Assembly (NCBI GenBank): GCA_045543095.1
Contig: JAZQMC010000007.1
Coordinates: 62,001 to 126,000 of the forward strand
DNA: 64,000 nucleotides
Direction of reading: 5' to 3'
Source: Fimenecus sp045543095
GTDB taxonomy: Bacteria; Bacillota; Clostridia; Oscillospirales; Acutalibacteraceae
The notes under the pieces were generated by a model. That model worked only from the letters and a program-made list of their open reading frames with translations, was not told where the DNA came from and ran no database searches. How positions within the stretch are numbered: the stretch's first letter is position 1; each line of letters starts with the position of its first letter. A program made the position numbers and the translations under genes. This document shows, in pieces, positions 1 through 8,114 of this stretch.

Positions 1-1
1 T

Positions 2-844
2 AATGTTTCTGTGCAGATTTCAACTGCTCATATTATCTTTAATGTTGTCAGCACAATCATTCTTTTCCCGTTTGCAAATTGGATTATCAAAATGGCTTGT
101 ATTCTTGTGCCCGACAAAGAGCCCGAAGACTCAAAGCTTGAATTTAAATTCTATGATGAGCATCTTCTTACAACTCCTCCCGTTGCGGTTGAGCAGATTG
201 GTAAAGAGGTTGTCAGAATGGCTACTCTTGCCCGTGATAACTTTGACCGTGCAGCAATAGCACTTATAAATAATGACACCTCAAAGCACGAGAAAATAGA
301 GTCTGTTGAAGAGGTAATCAATTTCTTAAATCACGGTATTACAAGACACCTTGTTAAAATTAATGCACTTGATTTGGATTATTCCGACGCAAAATATATC
401 GGTCGTCTTTTTCACGTAATTAACGATATTGAGCGTATTGGTGACCACGCGGTAAACTTGAGTGAAGCAGTAATTGTTCGTAATAGTGAAAAACTTGCAA
501 TTTCAGAAGAAGCAGTTTCAGAGCTTGAAACAATGCGTAAATGCGTTATAGAGTTGCTTAATGCATCAATTTCTTCTTTTGAAAAACAAGAACTTACAAT
601 TGAAGAAGCAAAGCGTATTGAAACGCTTGAAACTGTGTCTGATAACCTTAAAGTTCGTTATCAGGATGCACACCTTCGCCGTCTTAACGAAGAACATTGC
701 GAAACTCGTGCTGGTATGATGTTTGTTAACACTCTCATCGACTTTGAGCGTGTGGGTGACCACGCAAAGAATATAGCTTTTGCAGTTAAAAAGAAACCCG
801 CAGAAAAAGTTGATTTTGACGAAAAGTTGGCAGAGTCATATTGA
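2..844 (+). CDS. Na/Pi cotransporter family protein, C-terminal part (5' truncated by window edge)
   Basis: The frame is open from base 2, so the start lies outside the window. The first ~30 residues are the end of a membrane segment (AHIIFNVVSTIILFPF), as in the last helices of NptA/PF02690 sodium-phosphate cotransporters. The remaining ~240 residues are helical with two PhoU-like repeats, each with a variant of ERxGDHAxN (IERIGDHAVNLSE and FERVGDHAKNIAF). This pattern is typical of bacterial Na/Pi cotransporters with a cytoplasmic PhoU tail that takes part in phosphate import or its control. A GTG at base 11 is an internal codon, not a start. Family assignment is firm; the exact substrate is inferred. 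Confidence 0.88.
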   Translation, partial: NVSVQISTAHIIFNVVSTIILFPFANWIIKMACILVPDKEPEDSKLEFKFYDEHLLTTPPVAVEQIGKEVVRMATLARDNFDRAAIALINNDTSKHEKIESVEEVINFLNHGITRHLVKINALDLDYSDAKYIGRLFHVINDIERIGDHAVNLSEAVIVRNSEKLAISEEAVSELETMRKCVIELLNASISSFEKQELTIEEAKRIETLETVSDNLKVRYQDAHLRRLNEEHCETRAGMMFVNTLIDFERVGDHAKNIAFAVKKKPAEKVDFDEKLAESY

Positions 845-901
845 TGATTATATAGCGGGATAAAGTATCTTTTGCCATTTTAATTTAAGGTGGGAAATAT
901 T

Positions 902-2311
902 ATGAATAAAACCATTAAAAGTTTATTATCAATAGTTTTAGTGTTCACATTTGTTTTTTCATTGTCATCTTGTGGGGTTGATTACGAAATTCCCAAGAAA
1001 GACGATTTCAGCGTAATGAAAAATGCCGAAATTGTCGGTGATTTGAAAGGTACCGTTGCTGCGGAAGGAACATTTATCGAAATTCGGTTTCCTGAAGAAA
1101 CAACCTTTGATACAGTTGTTATTAAAGAAAAAGATAATCAGATTGATAAATTTTCAATCTGGCTTAAAGATGAAAACGGTGAATATCAGTCAATTTATCA
1201 ACAAGATAGAATAGGTGATTACCGATATTGTGATATTGGTGAACATACCGCAGATTCGCTTAAAATCTGTATTAATTCATCAAATGAAAATCAGTTTGAA
1301 TTAAAAGATATTGATGTTCTTAATGTAAAAGACAATAGAAATAAAGATTTTAGAGTAACATCATATCTCGTTTGTCAATGGTTTTATGGTAATGAAAATG
1401 TTGAAGTTGAAAAAATGAACACACTAACCGATATTATTTTGTTCGGTGTTGCCCGCTTTGATGAAAACGGAAATGTTTATCTTCAAGACCTTGACATCAA
1501 TGGTGAAATGGTAAGCGGAGATATAATTTTCAAAGATATTATTGAGATTATTAAAACAGCAAACCCCAATGTTAATATTCACTGTAATATTTTAGGACCT
1601 GACGGAGTTGACGCAGATAACAAAGAAGCACTTCACAGTAAGGCATTTGTTGATAATAGCGATGCTCTTATCGAAAATATATTAGAATTATTGAAAACCT
1701 ATGATTTTGACGGCATATACTTTGATTATGAATATCCCTATAAGCTTGAAAGCATTGAAGATTATTCCGATTTTCTTGTGAAACTTGATTCGCATTTAGG
1801 TGACTACATTCTCGGTGCAGCATTTTCACATTGGAGTGGCAATCATATTTCAAAAAAAGCCATCGAATCACTCGACCGAGTTGAAATAATGGCGTACGAT
1901 AATATGGGTGAATACAATGCTCATGCCGAATTTGCTTCAGTTGGTGGCATTCTTGCTGTTGGTGACCTTATTAAACAAGGTTACGACATTTCAAAATGTG
2001 ATTTGGGATTACCATTTTACGGCAGAACTCACGGCGGTGACGAGGCTTGGCCACCTTATGCCAATATCGTACCCGATTTGAATAATGATCCATTTAAAAA
2101 CACTATTCCAAAATCATACTTAAATGGTGTAACAGATGACTCAATAGTAACAAGTTTCAACGGTGTGCAGATGATTAAAGATAAAACTGCATTTGCCAAT
2201 GATTATGGCTTGGGCGGAGTAATGGTGTGGCATTATACTTGTGACGTGGCCTACGAAAGCGATTTGTCACTCTTTAAAGCAATCCAAACTTCACTTGAAA
2301 CAAGAGAATAA
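902..2311 (+). CDS. Glycoside hydrolase family 18-like lipoprotein
   Basis: Start chosen at ATG 902 behind AAGGTGGG (888-895); an in-frame GTG at 890 lies within that ribosome site. The 469-residue product begins with a lipoprotein signal whose lipobox LSSC puts the lipidated cysteine at residue 24, so it should be anchored outside the membrane. Residues ~45-150 resemble a discoidin-like beta-sandwich. Residues ~155-465 form a GH18-like barrel: the active-site strand reads DGIYFDYEY, with the putative acid/base glutamate at residue 277. The middle aspartate of DGxDxDxE is tyrosine here. Substrate unknown; chitinase-like, peptidoglycan-acting or non-catalytic roles are all possible. A strong hairpin follows the stop codon. 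Confidence 0.8.
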   Translation: MNKTIKSLLSIVLVFTFVFSLSSCGVDYEIPKKDDFSVMKNAEIVGDLKGTVAAEGTFIEIRFPEETTFDTVVIKEKDNQIDKFSIWLKDENGEYQSIYQQDRIGDYRYCDIGEHTADSLKICINSSNENQFELKDIDVLNVKDNRNKDFRVTSYLVCQWFYGNENVEVEKMNTLTDIILFGVARFDENGNVYLQDLDINGEMVSGDIIFKDIIEIIKTANPNVNIHCNILGPDGVDADNKEALHSKAFVDNSDALIENILELLKTYDFDGIYFDYEYPYKLESIEDYSDFLVKLDSHLGDYILGAAFSHWSGNHISKKAIESLDRVEIMAYDNMGEYNAHAEFASVGGILAVGDLIKQGYDISKCDLGLPFYGRTHGGDEAWPPYANIVPDLNNDPFKNTIPKSYLNGVTDDSIVTSFNGVQMIKDKTAFANDYGLGGVMVWHYTCDVAYESDLSLFKAIQTSLETRE

Positions 2312-2350
2312 AATGATATGGCGGGGAACAGTGCCCCGCCGTATCATTTT
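2310..2350. terminator. Long hairpin terminator after GH18-like gene
   Basis: A 17-bp stem (2310-2326 with 2334-2350, one G-U pair) has a 7-nt loop, a GC-rich core GGCGGGG/CCCCGCC, AAAA at the left foot and TTTT at the right. It begins in the stop codon of the GH18-like gene and is nearly symmetric, so it could work in both directions. Confidence 0.85.
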
Positions 2351-2407
2351 AAAAACAAATTTGAAATTGTCGAACTCATTCCAAAAACGACAAAAATAAA
2401 TTTTATA

Positions 2408-2436
2408 TTGAATAATCACAAAATATATGGTAAACT
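2408..2436 (+). promoter_or_regulatory. SigA-type promoter of the candidate small RNA
   Basis: TTGAAT (2408-2413), a 17-nt spacer and TAAACT (2431-2436). The predicted start is near 2443, exactly at the 5' foot of the long stem described in the next entry. Confidence 0.55.
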
Positions 2437-2440
2437 AATA

Positions 2441-2659
2441 TTGCCAAACCAATTGAATATAAAAATAAGGGCGATTTCTATTTTTTTATGAGGATATTAT
2501 GCTCAATTTGTATCAACATATATGTGAATTTGATAAAAATGCAGATTCCACAATATATGTTGGTGGTTAATTGCCCTTTATATTGAATTGGTTTGGCGAC
2601 TATCGGAGTTTGCGTTTTTTGTGCGGCTGCTTCGGTGGTCGCACTTTTTATTTATATTT
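2441..2659 (+). ncRNA. Candidate structured small RNA, unidentified family
   Basis: Non-coding stretch with its own promoter and terminator. A 21-nt arm at 2443-2463 pairs with 2577-2597 (20 of 21 positions). After a 5-nt bulge the stem continues as GGGCGATT (2469-2476) with AATTGCCC (2569-2576). An inner hairpin pairs 2514-2526 with 2549-2562, one bulge. A UUCG-capped terminator at 2621-2644 ends it. The result is a ~215-nt rod with an asymmetric internal bubble closing its own ends. 6S RNA has a broadly similar plan, but I could not match 6S or any other family. A 23-codon ORF starting MLNLYQHICEF (ATG 2500) lies inside and probably is not the product. A mobile inverted-repeat element is a less likely reading, since no target duplication is visible. 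Confidence 0.5.
2621..2659 (+). terminator. Intrinsic terminator with UUCG tetraloop
   Basis: A 10-bp stem 2621-2630 with 2635-2644 (several G-U pairs) is closed by TTCG and followed by TTTTTATTTATATTT. It ends the candidate small RNA. Confidence 0.75.
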
Positions 2660-2727
2660 AGAAGACTATTATTTGATAATTTAGGGGTTTCTTGTAATTC
2701 TTTATGAAGATATTTGTAAATAATATA

Positions 2728-2756
2728 TTGACATGTTTGCATGAATATTGTATCAT
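2728..2756 (+). promoter_or_regulatory. SigA-type promoter of the GLUG-repeat protein gene
   Basis: TTGACA (2728-2733), 17-nt spacer, TATCAT (2751-2756). Directly at the expected start of transcription is a perfect 7-bp inverted repeat, TTGTATT (2756-2762) with AATACAA (2771-2777), which could be an operator or a 5' stabilising hairpin. The leader to the ATG at 2916 is ~150 nt; apart from this hairpin I see nothing specific in it. Confidence 0.7.
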
Positions 2757-2915
2757 TGTATTAACACACCAATACAATTTGCGACGGTGATAACTTTTGC
2801 TTTTTTGAGTTTTGAATACTAAATTTAAATTCTTGTTCTTGTAATATTTTCACTTGTAATACATTTTAAAATGTTTAAAATTAAGATAATGAATACTATA
2901 TGAGGAGGTCTTTTT

Positions 2916-5900
2916 ATGAAAAAAATAATAAAAAAAGTATTTTCTGTTTTCTTATCTGTGTTTTTGTTGGTAACAACCGTGCCAATGAATGCTTTTGCTA
3001 TGAGTACAGAATGTAATTGTGGCAATGTATATGATGATAACGGATTTTGTTTGGATGCAGGATGTAGTGGCTATCAACCAGCTGTAGAAACAACAGATAG
3101 ATATGACGTCGACAATGATTTTGTTCTCGATACAGTTTATGAAATATCAAATGCAGGTCAGCTTTATTGGTTTGCAGAACAAGTCAATAGCGGAAGTAAT
3201 TCAATTAACGCGGTGCTTATAGAGGATATTGTAATCAATGAAAATGTAGTTATTGATTATAAGCTTAATGAGGATGACACGGTTGTTGATGATTTCCGTG
3301 TATGGACATCAATAGGTGATACAACATATCGCTACACAGGTGTCTTTGACGGACAAAATCATACAGTCAGAGGTATTTATATATACAGTGACAATCTTTA
3401 TCAGGAAGGACTTTTTGGATACACAAAGGGTGCTGTGGTTAAAAACGTTGGTGTTATTGACAGTTATATTTACGCTGCATCACAATCAGGTGGTGTGGTT
3501 GGTCTTTCCATTACATCAACTATAAATAATTGTTATTTTGATGGTGTTATAACGGGCGATTCCCCAAGTAGTATCGGTGGTGTAGTTGGCGATCTTCCTT
3601 CAGGCACAGTTGAGAATTGTTATAATTTAGGTAAAATTGATGGCGATACCCGAGTTGGCGGTGTTGTTGGCGATAGCGAAGGCACAATCAATAGTTGTTA
3701 TAATCTTGGTGTTGTAATAGGCACATATATGACCGGTGGCGTTTGCGGTATAGTGGGTTATATAAATGAAGAAGCACTTATCACAAATAGCTATAATGCA
3801 GGTGATGTTTATGGTGATCATACAGTAGGTGGTGTTGTGGGATACAACACGGGTATTGTTATTCACAATTATAATGAAGGATATGTGTATGGTGATTTCT
3901 GCGTTGGTGGCGTTGTGGGAGACAGTAGTGGCGTTGCAACGAAATGCTATAACACAGGTGAGATTAAAGGCACTTCAACAGTAGGTGGTGTATTCGGCAG
4001 GGCCCATGACGATATTGAGGACTCTTATAATACAGGTAATGTTACATGTGAAGAGGGTACTATAGGCGGTATTACAGGTTATATTTCATCAAGTAGTATT
4101 AGAAACTGTTATAATACAGGTACTATTAAGTCAACTGCAACTGCTTATTCATATTTTGGTGGAATTGTTGGTGAAATAACAGGTGGCTCTACTTTGAAGA
4201 AGGGCGAAATTGTAGATGAAATGGTTAATTGCTACAATTTGGGTGATGTAATAGGAAATGATTATACCGGTGGCGTTGCAGGTTGGGCAAGTCTTTTGGA
4301 AATAACTAACTGCTACAATGAGGGAAGCATTACATCTTCAATGGACGTAACAGGTGGTGTTATCGGTTGCAGTTACTCTTATAACATTATTGAAAAATGC
4401 TATAACAAGGGCACGGTTACAGCTGTAGGATACACAACAGGCGGTATTGTTGGTATCGCAAACGAGCATTCTGAAATTGTTGAATGTTATAACGAAGGTA
4501 ATGTTTCAAGTGAAAGCTACAATGCAGGTGGCGTTATTGGAGTAATAGGAAAGGTGGCAACACTTGAAAATTGCTATAATATTGGTAATGTTATAGGTAA
4601 CTATAACATTGGTGGTATTGCAGGTAAGAATTTAGGTATAATTGAGAATGCTCATAATACAGCAAATGTTTATGCTGCCTCTTATTATGGTGCAGGTGGT
4701 GTTGTAGGTATTAACAGCGGAACGATTACAAATTGTTTTTATGCTGAGAACTGTGCAACAACAAATCTCTACAATGCTACAATTCAAAATGGTGTGGGTA
4801 ATTCCAAAACTACACCATTAGATGATATTGAAGGTGCTACAGCAGTTAAAACTGCTGAACAGTTTGCAAGTGGTGAAGTATGCTTTGCACTTAATGTTGG
4901 AAATGGAACCACATGGAAACAAACAATCGGCTATGAAAAGTATCCAATGCATTATGGTGAGATAGTTTACTATAAAGAAAGTGAAGATAAATATTTCAAT
5001 ATAGACTATAGTCTTTTGGCAATTTCTCACCAACCAACAGCAGAAGAACCCTATGTTGAACTTTATGAGGATTTTGGAGCGAAATATCAGTGGTATGAGA
5101 TTGAAAAAGATTTAACAGAGGTTACAGAAGATAACGCTGAAAAAGTTTCTTTCTACGGTGGTTTTGAATCATCCTATGATAGCGAAATTGGCTGGACGGC
5201 TGTTATGGATGAAAATCTTGGTCCACATGAGTTCTCATACTTTACAGTAGAACTTGAAGCAGGAGATACAGTAGTTGTTGAATTAAGTGATGATAAAGCA
5301 AATTATGTAAGTCTTTTTAATTTTGAAACTAGTAAAGATATTAAAGAGTTTATAACGTCAGGAAAAACAACATATAGCTTAACTGTTGAAACTGCAGGCG
5401 AATATAGACTCTATGTTACTCATGAGAGCAACAGTGTAACAGTCAAAGCATCAGTGGGTCAAATCAATTACAATAAAATTAAAGACGCAATATCTTCTTC
5501 ATATGTACCATCTAATCCTGGCATATATGCTTGTTTAGTAACTTATGTGGATGGTTCCACGGAATTATCAAAAGAATTTGATACGATTATACCAACATTT
5601 ACAGGCATTAAAGATGACCATATCTACAAAAAAGATATAATGCAAAAAGCATATCAACTTGTAGAATTTGATGGTGATTTCTATTACATAGGTGACCGCC
5701 ATGAAATCGTTAAAAACAAGAAAGTTTATATCAAGACAGATAGAACAAACGGTCTTACTTATGAAGACGGCACACTAATCACAGCAGGTTATTATGACTT
5801 TGATGAAAATGGCAAAATGGTTATTCTCAATGGTGTTGTTGGTAATAAGATTTACAAAAACAACGCTATGTTAAAGGCATATCAACTTGTTGAAGTTGAC

Positions 5901-6287
5901 GGTGATTTCTACTACATTGGTGACCGCCACGAAATTGTTAAGAATAAGAAAGTTTACATCAAAGCGGAACGACTTAATGGCTTAACTTATGCAGACGGAA
6001 CACCAATTACCGCAGGTTATTACGAATTCGACGAAGAAGGTAAAATGGTAATTCTCAATGGTGTTGTTGGTAATAAGATATACAAAAACAACACTATGTT
6101 AAAGGCATATCAGCTTGTTGAGTTTGATGGCAATTACTATTACATTGGTGACCGCCACGAAATTATCAAGGGTAGAAGAGTTTATCTCAAAGAAGACAGA
6201 ATCAACGGTCTTACTTATCCTGATGGCATACCAATCACTGTAGGTTGGTATGAATTCGACGAAAAAGGCAAAATGATAGTTGGATAA
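2916..6287 (+). CDS. Large secreted GLUG-repeat protein with C-terminal 76-residue repeats
   Basis: 1123 residues behind a strong AGGAGG (2903-2908). A Sec signal peptide (KKIIKKVFSVFLSVFLLVTT...AFA) ends near residue 28. A short cysteine-rich stretch follows (ECNCGNVYDDNGFCLDAGC). Residues ~185-630 hold about 15 GLUG-type repeats of ~25-35 residues (GGVVG...NCYNxGxVxG), predicted to form a right-handed beta-helix as in surface adhesins and IgA-protease-like proteins. Residues ~630-900 are a mixed beta region. Residues 902-1123 are three near-identical repeats rich in Tyr (FYYIGDRHEIVKN), perhaps for cell-wall or glycan attachment. No sortase motif or catalytic site is visible. The adhesin or surface role is inferred. 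Confidence 0.8.
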   Translation: MKKIIKKVFSVFLSVFLLVTTVPMNAFAMSTECNCGNVYDDNGFCLDAGCSGYQPAVETTDRYDVDNDFVLDTVYEISNAGQLYWFAEQVNSGSNSINAVLIEDIVINENVVIDYKLNEDDTVVDDFRVWTSIGDTTYRYTGVFDGQNHTVRGIYIYSDNLYQEGLFGYTKGAVVKNVGVIDSYIYAASQSGGVVGLSITSTINNCYFDGVITGDSPSSIGGVVGDLPSGTVENCYNLGKIDGDTRVGGVVGDSEGTINSCYNLGVVIGTYMTGGVCGIVGYINEEALITNSYNAGDVYGDHTVGGVVGYNTGIVIHNYNEGYVYGDFCVGGVVGDSSGVATKCYNTGEIKGTSTVGGVFGRAHDDIEDSYNTGNVTCEEGTIGGITGYISSSSIRNCYNTGTIKSTATAYSYFGGIVGEITGGSTLKKGEIVDEMVNCYNLGDVIGNDYTGGVAGWASLLEITNCYNEGSITSSMDVTGGVIGCSYSYNIIEKCYNKGTVTAVGYTTGGIVGIANEHSEIVECYNEGNVSSESYNAGGVIGVIGKVATLENCYNIGNVIGNYNIGGIAGKNLGIIENAHNTANVYAASYYGAGGVVGINSGTITNCFYAENCATTNLYNATIQNGVGNSKTTPLDDIEGATAVKTAEQFASGEVCFALNVGNGTTWKQTIGYEKYPMHYGEIVYYKESEDKYFNIDYSLLAISHQPTAEEPYVELYEDFGAKYQWYEIEKDLTEVTEDNAEKVSFYGGFESSYDSEIGWTAVMDENLGPHEFSYFTVELEAGDTVVVELSDDKANYVSLFNFETSKDIKEFITSGKTTYSLTVETAGEYRLYVTHESNSVTVKASVGQINYNKIKDAISSSYVPSNPGIYACLVTYVDGSTELSKEFDTIIPTFTGIKDDHIYKKDIMQKAYQLVEFDGDFYYIGDRHEIVKNKKVYIKTDRTNGLTYEDGTLITAGYYDFDENGKMVILNGVVGNKIYKNNAMLKAYQLVEVDGDFYYIGDRHEIVKNKKVYIKAERLNGLTYADGTPITAGYYEFDEEGKMVILNGVVGNKIYKNNTMLKAYQLVEFDGNYYYIGDRHEIIKGRRVYLKEDRINGLTYPDGIPITVGWYEFDEKGKMIVG
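3478..4770 (+). repeat. GLUG coding repeats
   Basis: About 15 degenerate in-frame repeats coding GGVVG...CYNxG. At DNA level GGTGGTGTTGTTGG-like and TGTTATAAT-like words recur every ~75-110 bases. These repeats build the presumed beta-helix of the surrounding protein. Confidence 0.8.
5619..6284 (+). repeat. 228-bp tandem coding repeats, three copies
   Basis: Copies at 5619-5846, 5847-6074 and 6075-6284 (last one shortened). The period of 228 bases (76 codons) is exact and copies two and three share long identical DNA stretches, so the array can expand or contract by recombination. Confidence 0.9.
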
Positions 6288-6298
6288 AATACAACAAA

Positions 6299-6336
6299 AA
6301 AGGGTAGTAACCTAATAAGTTACTACCCTTTACCTT
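6299..6336. terminator. Bidirectional terminator between convergent genes
   Basis: Perfect 13-bp stem 6299-6311 with 6319-6331, 7-nt loop, A-rich on the left and T-rich on the right. It serves the GLUG gene rightward and the PFL gene leftward. Confidence 0.9.
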
Positions 6337-6348
6337 TTATATGTGATT

Positions 6349-7704
6349 TTAATTTTTCAAACTCTGTAATGGTGCAGGAATTCGTCCGCCACGGTTAATG
6401 AAATTAGCGGGGGAGGCGGTGTTTAATTTCATAACGGGACCATAGCCTAAAAGTCCGCCGAAATTGAGTGTATCACCAATATTTTTGCCAATAGCGGGAA
6501 TAAGTCTTACAGCAGTCGTTTTTGAATTTACCATACCGATAGCGGCCTCGTCAGCAATAATACCTGAAAGAACTTCGGCGGTTGTGTCACCGGGTACAAT
6601 AATCATATCAAGTCCAACCGAGCAAACACAAGTCATAGCCTCAAGTTTTTCAATGGTTAATGCACCACTTGTAGCCGCTGCAATCATACCTGCGTCTTCA
6701 GAAACAGGTATAAACGCACCCGAAAGTCCGCCAACGTGTGAAGATGCCATTACGCCACCTTTTTTGACTGCATCATTAAGGAGTGCAAGGCAAGCTGTTG
6801 TGCCGTGAGCACCACATTGTTCAAGACCCATTTCCTCAAGAATATAAGCAACTGAGTCGCCGATTGCAGGAGTAGGTGCTAATGATAAGTCAACAATTCC
6901 GAATGGTACATCAAGTCTTTTTGAAGCCTCGCATGCAACAAGCTGACCCATTCTAGTAATTTTGAACGCTGTACGCTTAACCATATCTGCAACTTCTGTA
7001 ATATTTGCATTCGGGATTTTTGAGATTGCTGAACGCACAACACCGGGTCCCGAAACACCAACATTGATTACGCAGTCAGGCTCACCAACACCGTGAAAAG
7101 CACCTGCCATAAATGGATTATCTTCGGGAGCATTGCAAAACACAACAAGTTTTGCAGGTCCAATACAACCCTTGTTAGCAGTAACTTCTGCAGATTGCTT
7201 AATTATTTGTCCCATAAGTTTAACTGCATCCATATTGATACCCGCTTTTGTAGAGCCGATATTAACTGATGAACAAATATGGTCTGTAACATCAAGAGCC
7301 TCTGGAATACTGCGGATAAGTGCTTCGTCACCTGCGGCAAAACCTTTTTGAACAAGTGCCGAATATCCTCCAATAAAGTTTACACCAACCGTCTGTGCAA
7401 CTCTTTCAAGAGTTTTAGCATACATAACAGGGTCGCCCTTGCCCGATGCTAAAATCATTGAAATTGGTGTAACTGAAATTCGTTTATTGATAATCGGAAT
7501 ACCATATTCCTTTTCAATATCTTCACCGGTTTTAACAAGGTGTTCTGCTTTGCGGGTCATTTTCTCATAAATCTTGTCACATGTTGATTTTGCGTCACCT
7601 GTGCAACAATCAAGCAGAGAAATACCCATTGTTATAGTTCTGATGTCAAGATTTTCATCTTGAATCATATTTATAGTTTCAAGTATATCGTGAGTATTAA
7701 TCAT
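6349..7704 (-). CDS. PFL family protein (UPF0210/DUF711)
   Basis: 451 residues. The whole sequence fits the UPF0210 family: N-terminal MINTHDILETINMIQDENLDIRT-like opening, then Gly-rich blocks such as NVGVSGPGVV, GTTACLALLNDAV and the C-terminal LLGYGPVMKLNTASPANFINRGGRIP. The family is structurally related to pyruvate-formate-lyase/glycyl radical folds but lacks an obvious glycyl-radical motif, and its reaction is not established. It lies 10 bases downstream of the ACT-domain gene. These two genes travel together in many Firmicutes, so the ACT protein is probably a regulatory partner. Confidence 0.9.
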   Translation of the reverse strand: MINTHDILETINMIQDENLDIRTITMGISLLDCCTGDAKSTCDKIYEKMTRKAEHLVKTGEDIEKEYGIPIINKRISVTPISMILASGKGDPVMYAKTLERVAQTVGVNFIGGYSALVQKGFAAGDEALIRSIPEALDVTDHICSSVNIGSTKAGINMDAVKLMGQIIKQSAEVTANKGCIGPAKLVVFCNAPEDNPFMAGAFHGVGEPDCVINVGVSGPGVVRSAISKIPNANITEVADMVKRTAFKITRMGQLVACEASKRLDVPFGIVDLSLAPTPAIGDSVAYILEEMGLEQCGAHGTTACLALLNDAVKKGGVMASSHVGGLSGAFIPVSEDAGMIAAATSGALTIEKLEAMTCVCSVGLDMIIVPGDTTAEVLSGIIADEAAIGMVNSKTTAVRLIPAIGKNIGDTLNFGGLLGYGPVMKLNTASPANFINRGGRIPAPLQSLKN

Positions 7705-7714
7705 ATTAAATTCC

Positions 7715-7984
7715 TCAAATTCTGTGCATTGAATTAAAAATATCCTCGTGCATAACGTGAATTGAAAGTGACATTTCGCTACCGAGTGCAGTTACCTTAT
7801 CTGAAAATTCAGTAAAAGGAACTGTTGCTTTTTCTAAATCAACAAGCATAATCATACAGAACATATCCTGCAAAATCGACTGTGAAACCTCAATAACATT
7901 TACTCCGTTTTCTGCACAAACTGTTGATACTTTAGCAAGAATACCAACCATATCTTTACCAACTACGGTAATAATACCTCTCAT
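7715..7984 (-). CDS. ACT domain-containing protein (UPF0237 family)
   Basis: 89 residues, almost entirely one ACT domain: the opening MRGIITVVGKDMVGILAKVSTVCAENGVN is the ligand-binding strand-turn-helix with the usual Gly, and ISQSI-like second half follows. GGAGG stands before the start. ACT domains bind amino acids or similar small ligands and control partner enzymes; with the PFL gene immediately downstream in one operon, it is the likely sensor for that protein. The ligand is unknown. Confidence 0.9.
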   Translation of the reverse strand: MRGIITVVGKDMVGILAKVSTVCAENGVNVIEVSQSILQDMFCMIMLVDLEKATVPFTEFSDKVTALGSEMSLSIHVMHEDIFNSMHRI

Positions 7985-8031
7985 ATTAAATTACCTCCAA
8001 AAATAGATTGATAATATTTTATCATAAAAAA

Positions 8032-8096
8032 ATATTAAAGTGAATATCAATATTTTTCAAAATTTGTTGAAAAATATGTTATATTTATAGTAAAAT
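8032..8096. promoter_or_regulatory. Back-to-back divergent promoters on an 11-bp inverted repeat
   Basis: Leftward: TTGAAA (complement of 8055-8060), 17-nt spacer, TAATAT (complement of 8032-8037), for the ACT-PFL operon. Rightward: TTGAAA (8067-8072), 18-nt spacer, TAAAAT (8091-8096), for the PHP gene. The two -35 boxes sit symmetrically in the arms of a perfect 11-bp inverted repeat, 8050-8060 with 8067-8077. Confidence 0.6.
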
Positions 8097-8114
8097 AGGC
8101 ACAAGGTGATAAAT

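Noticed and set aside
2443..2597. Inverted-repeat mobile element (MITE) reading of the small-RNA segment
   Set aside because: The flanks AATATT and GACTAT are not a target duplication, and promoter plus terminator frame the segment exactly. Kept as RNA candidate instead.
5619..6284. CRISPR-like array
   Set aside because: The 228-base period is coding, in frame and without unique spacers; no cas genes are present.
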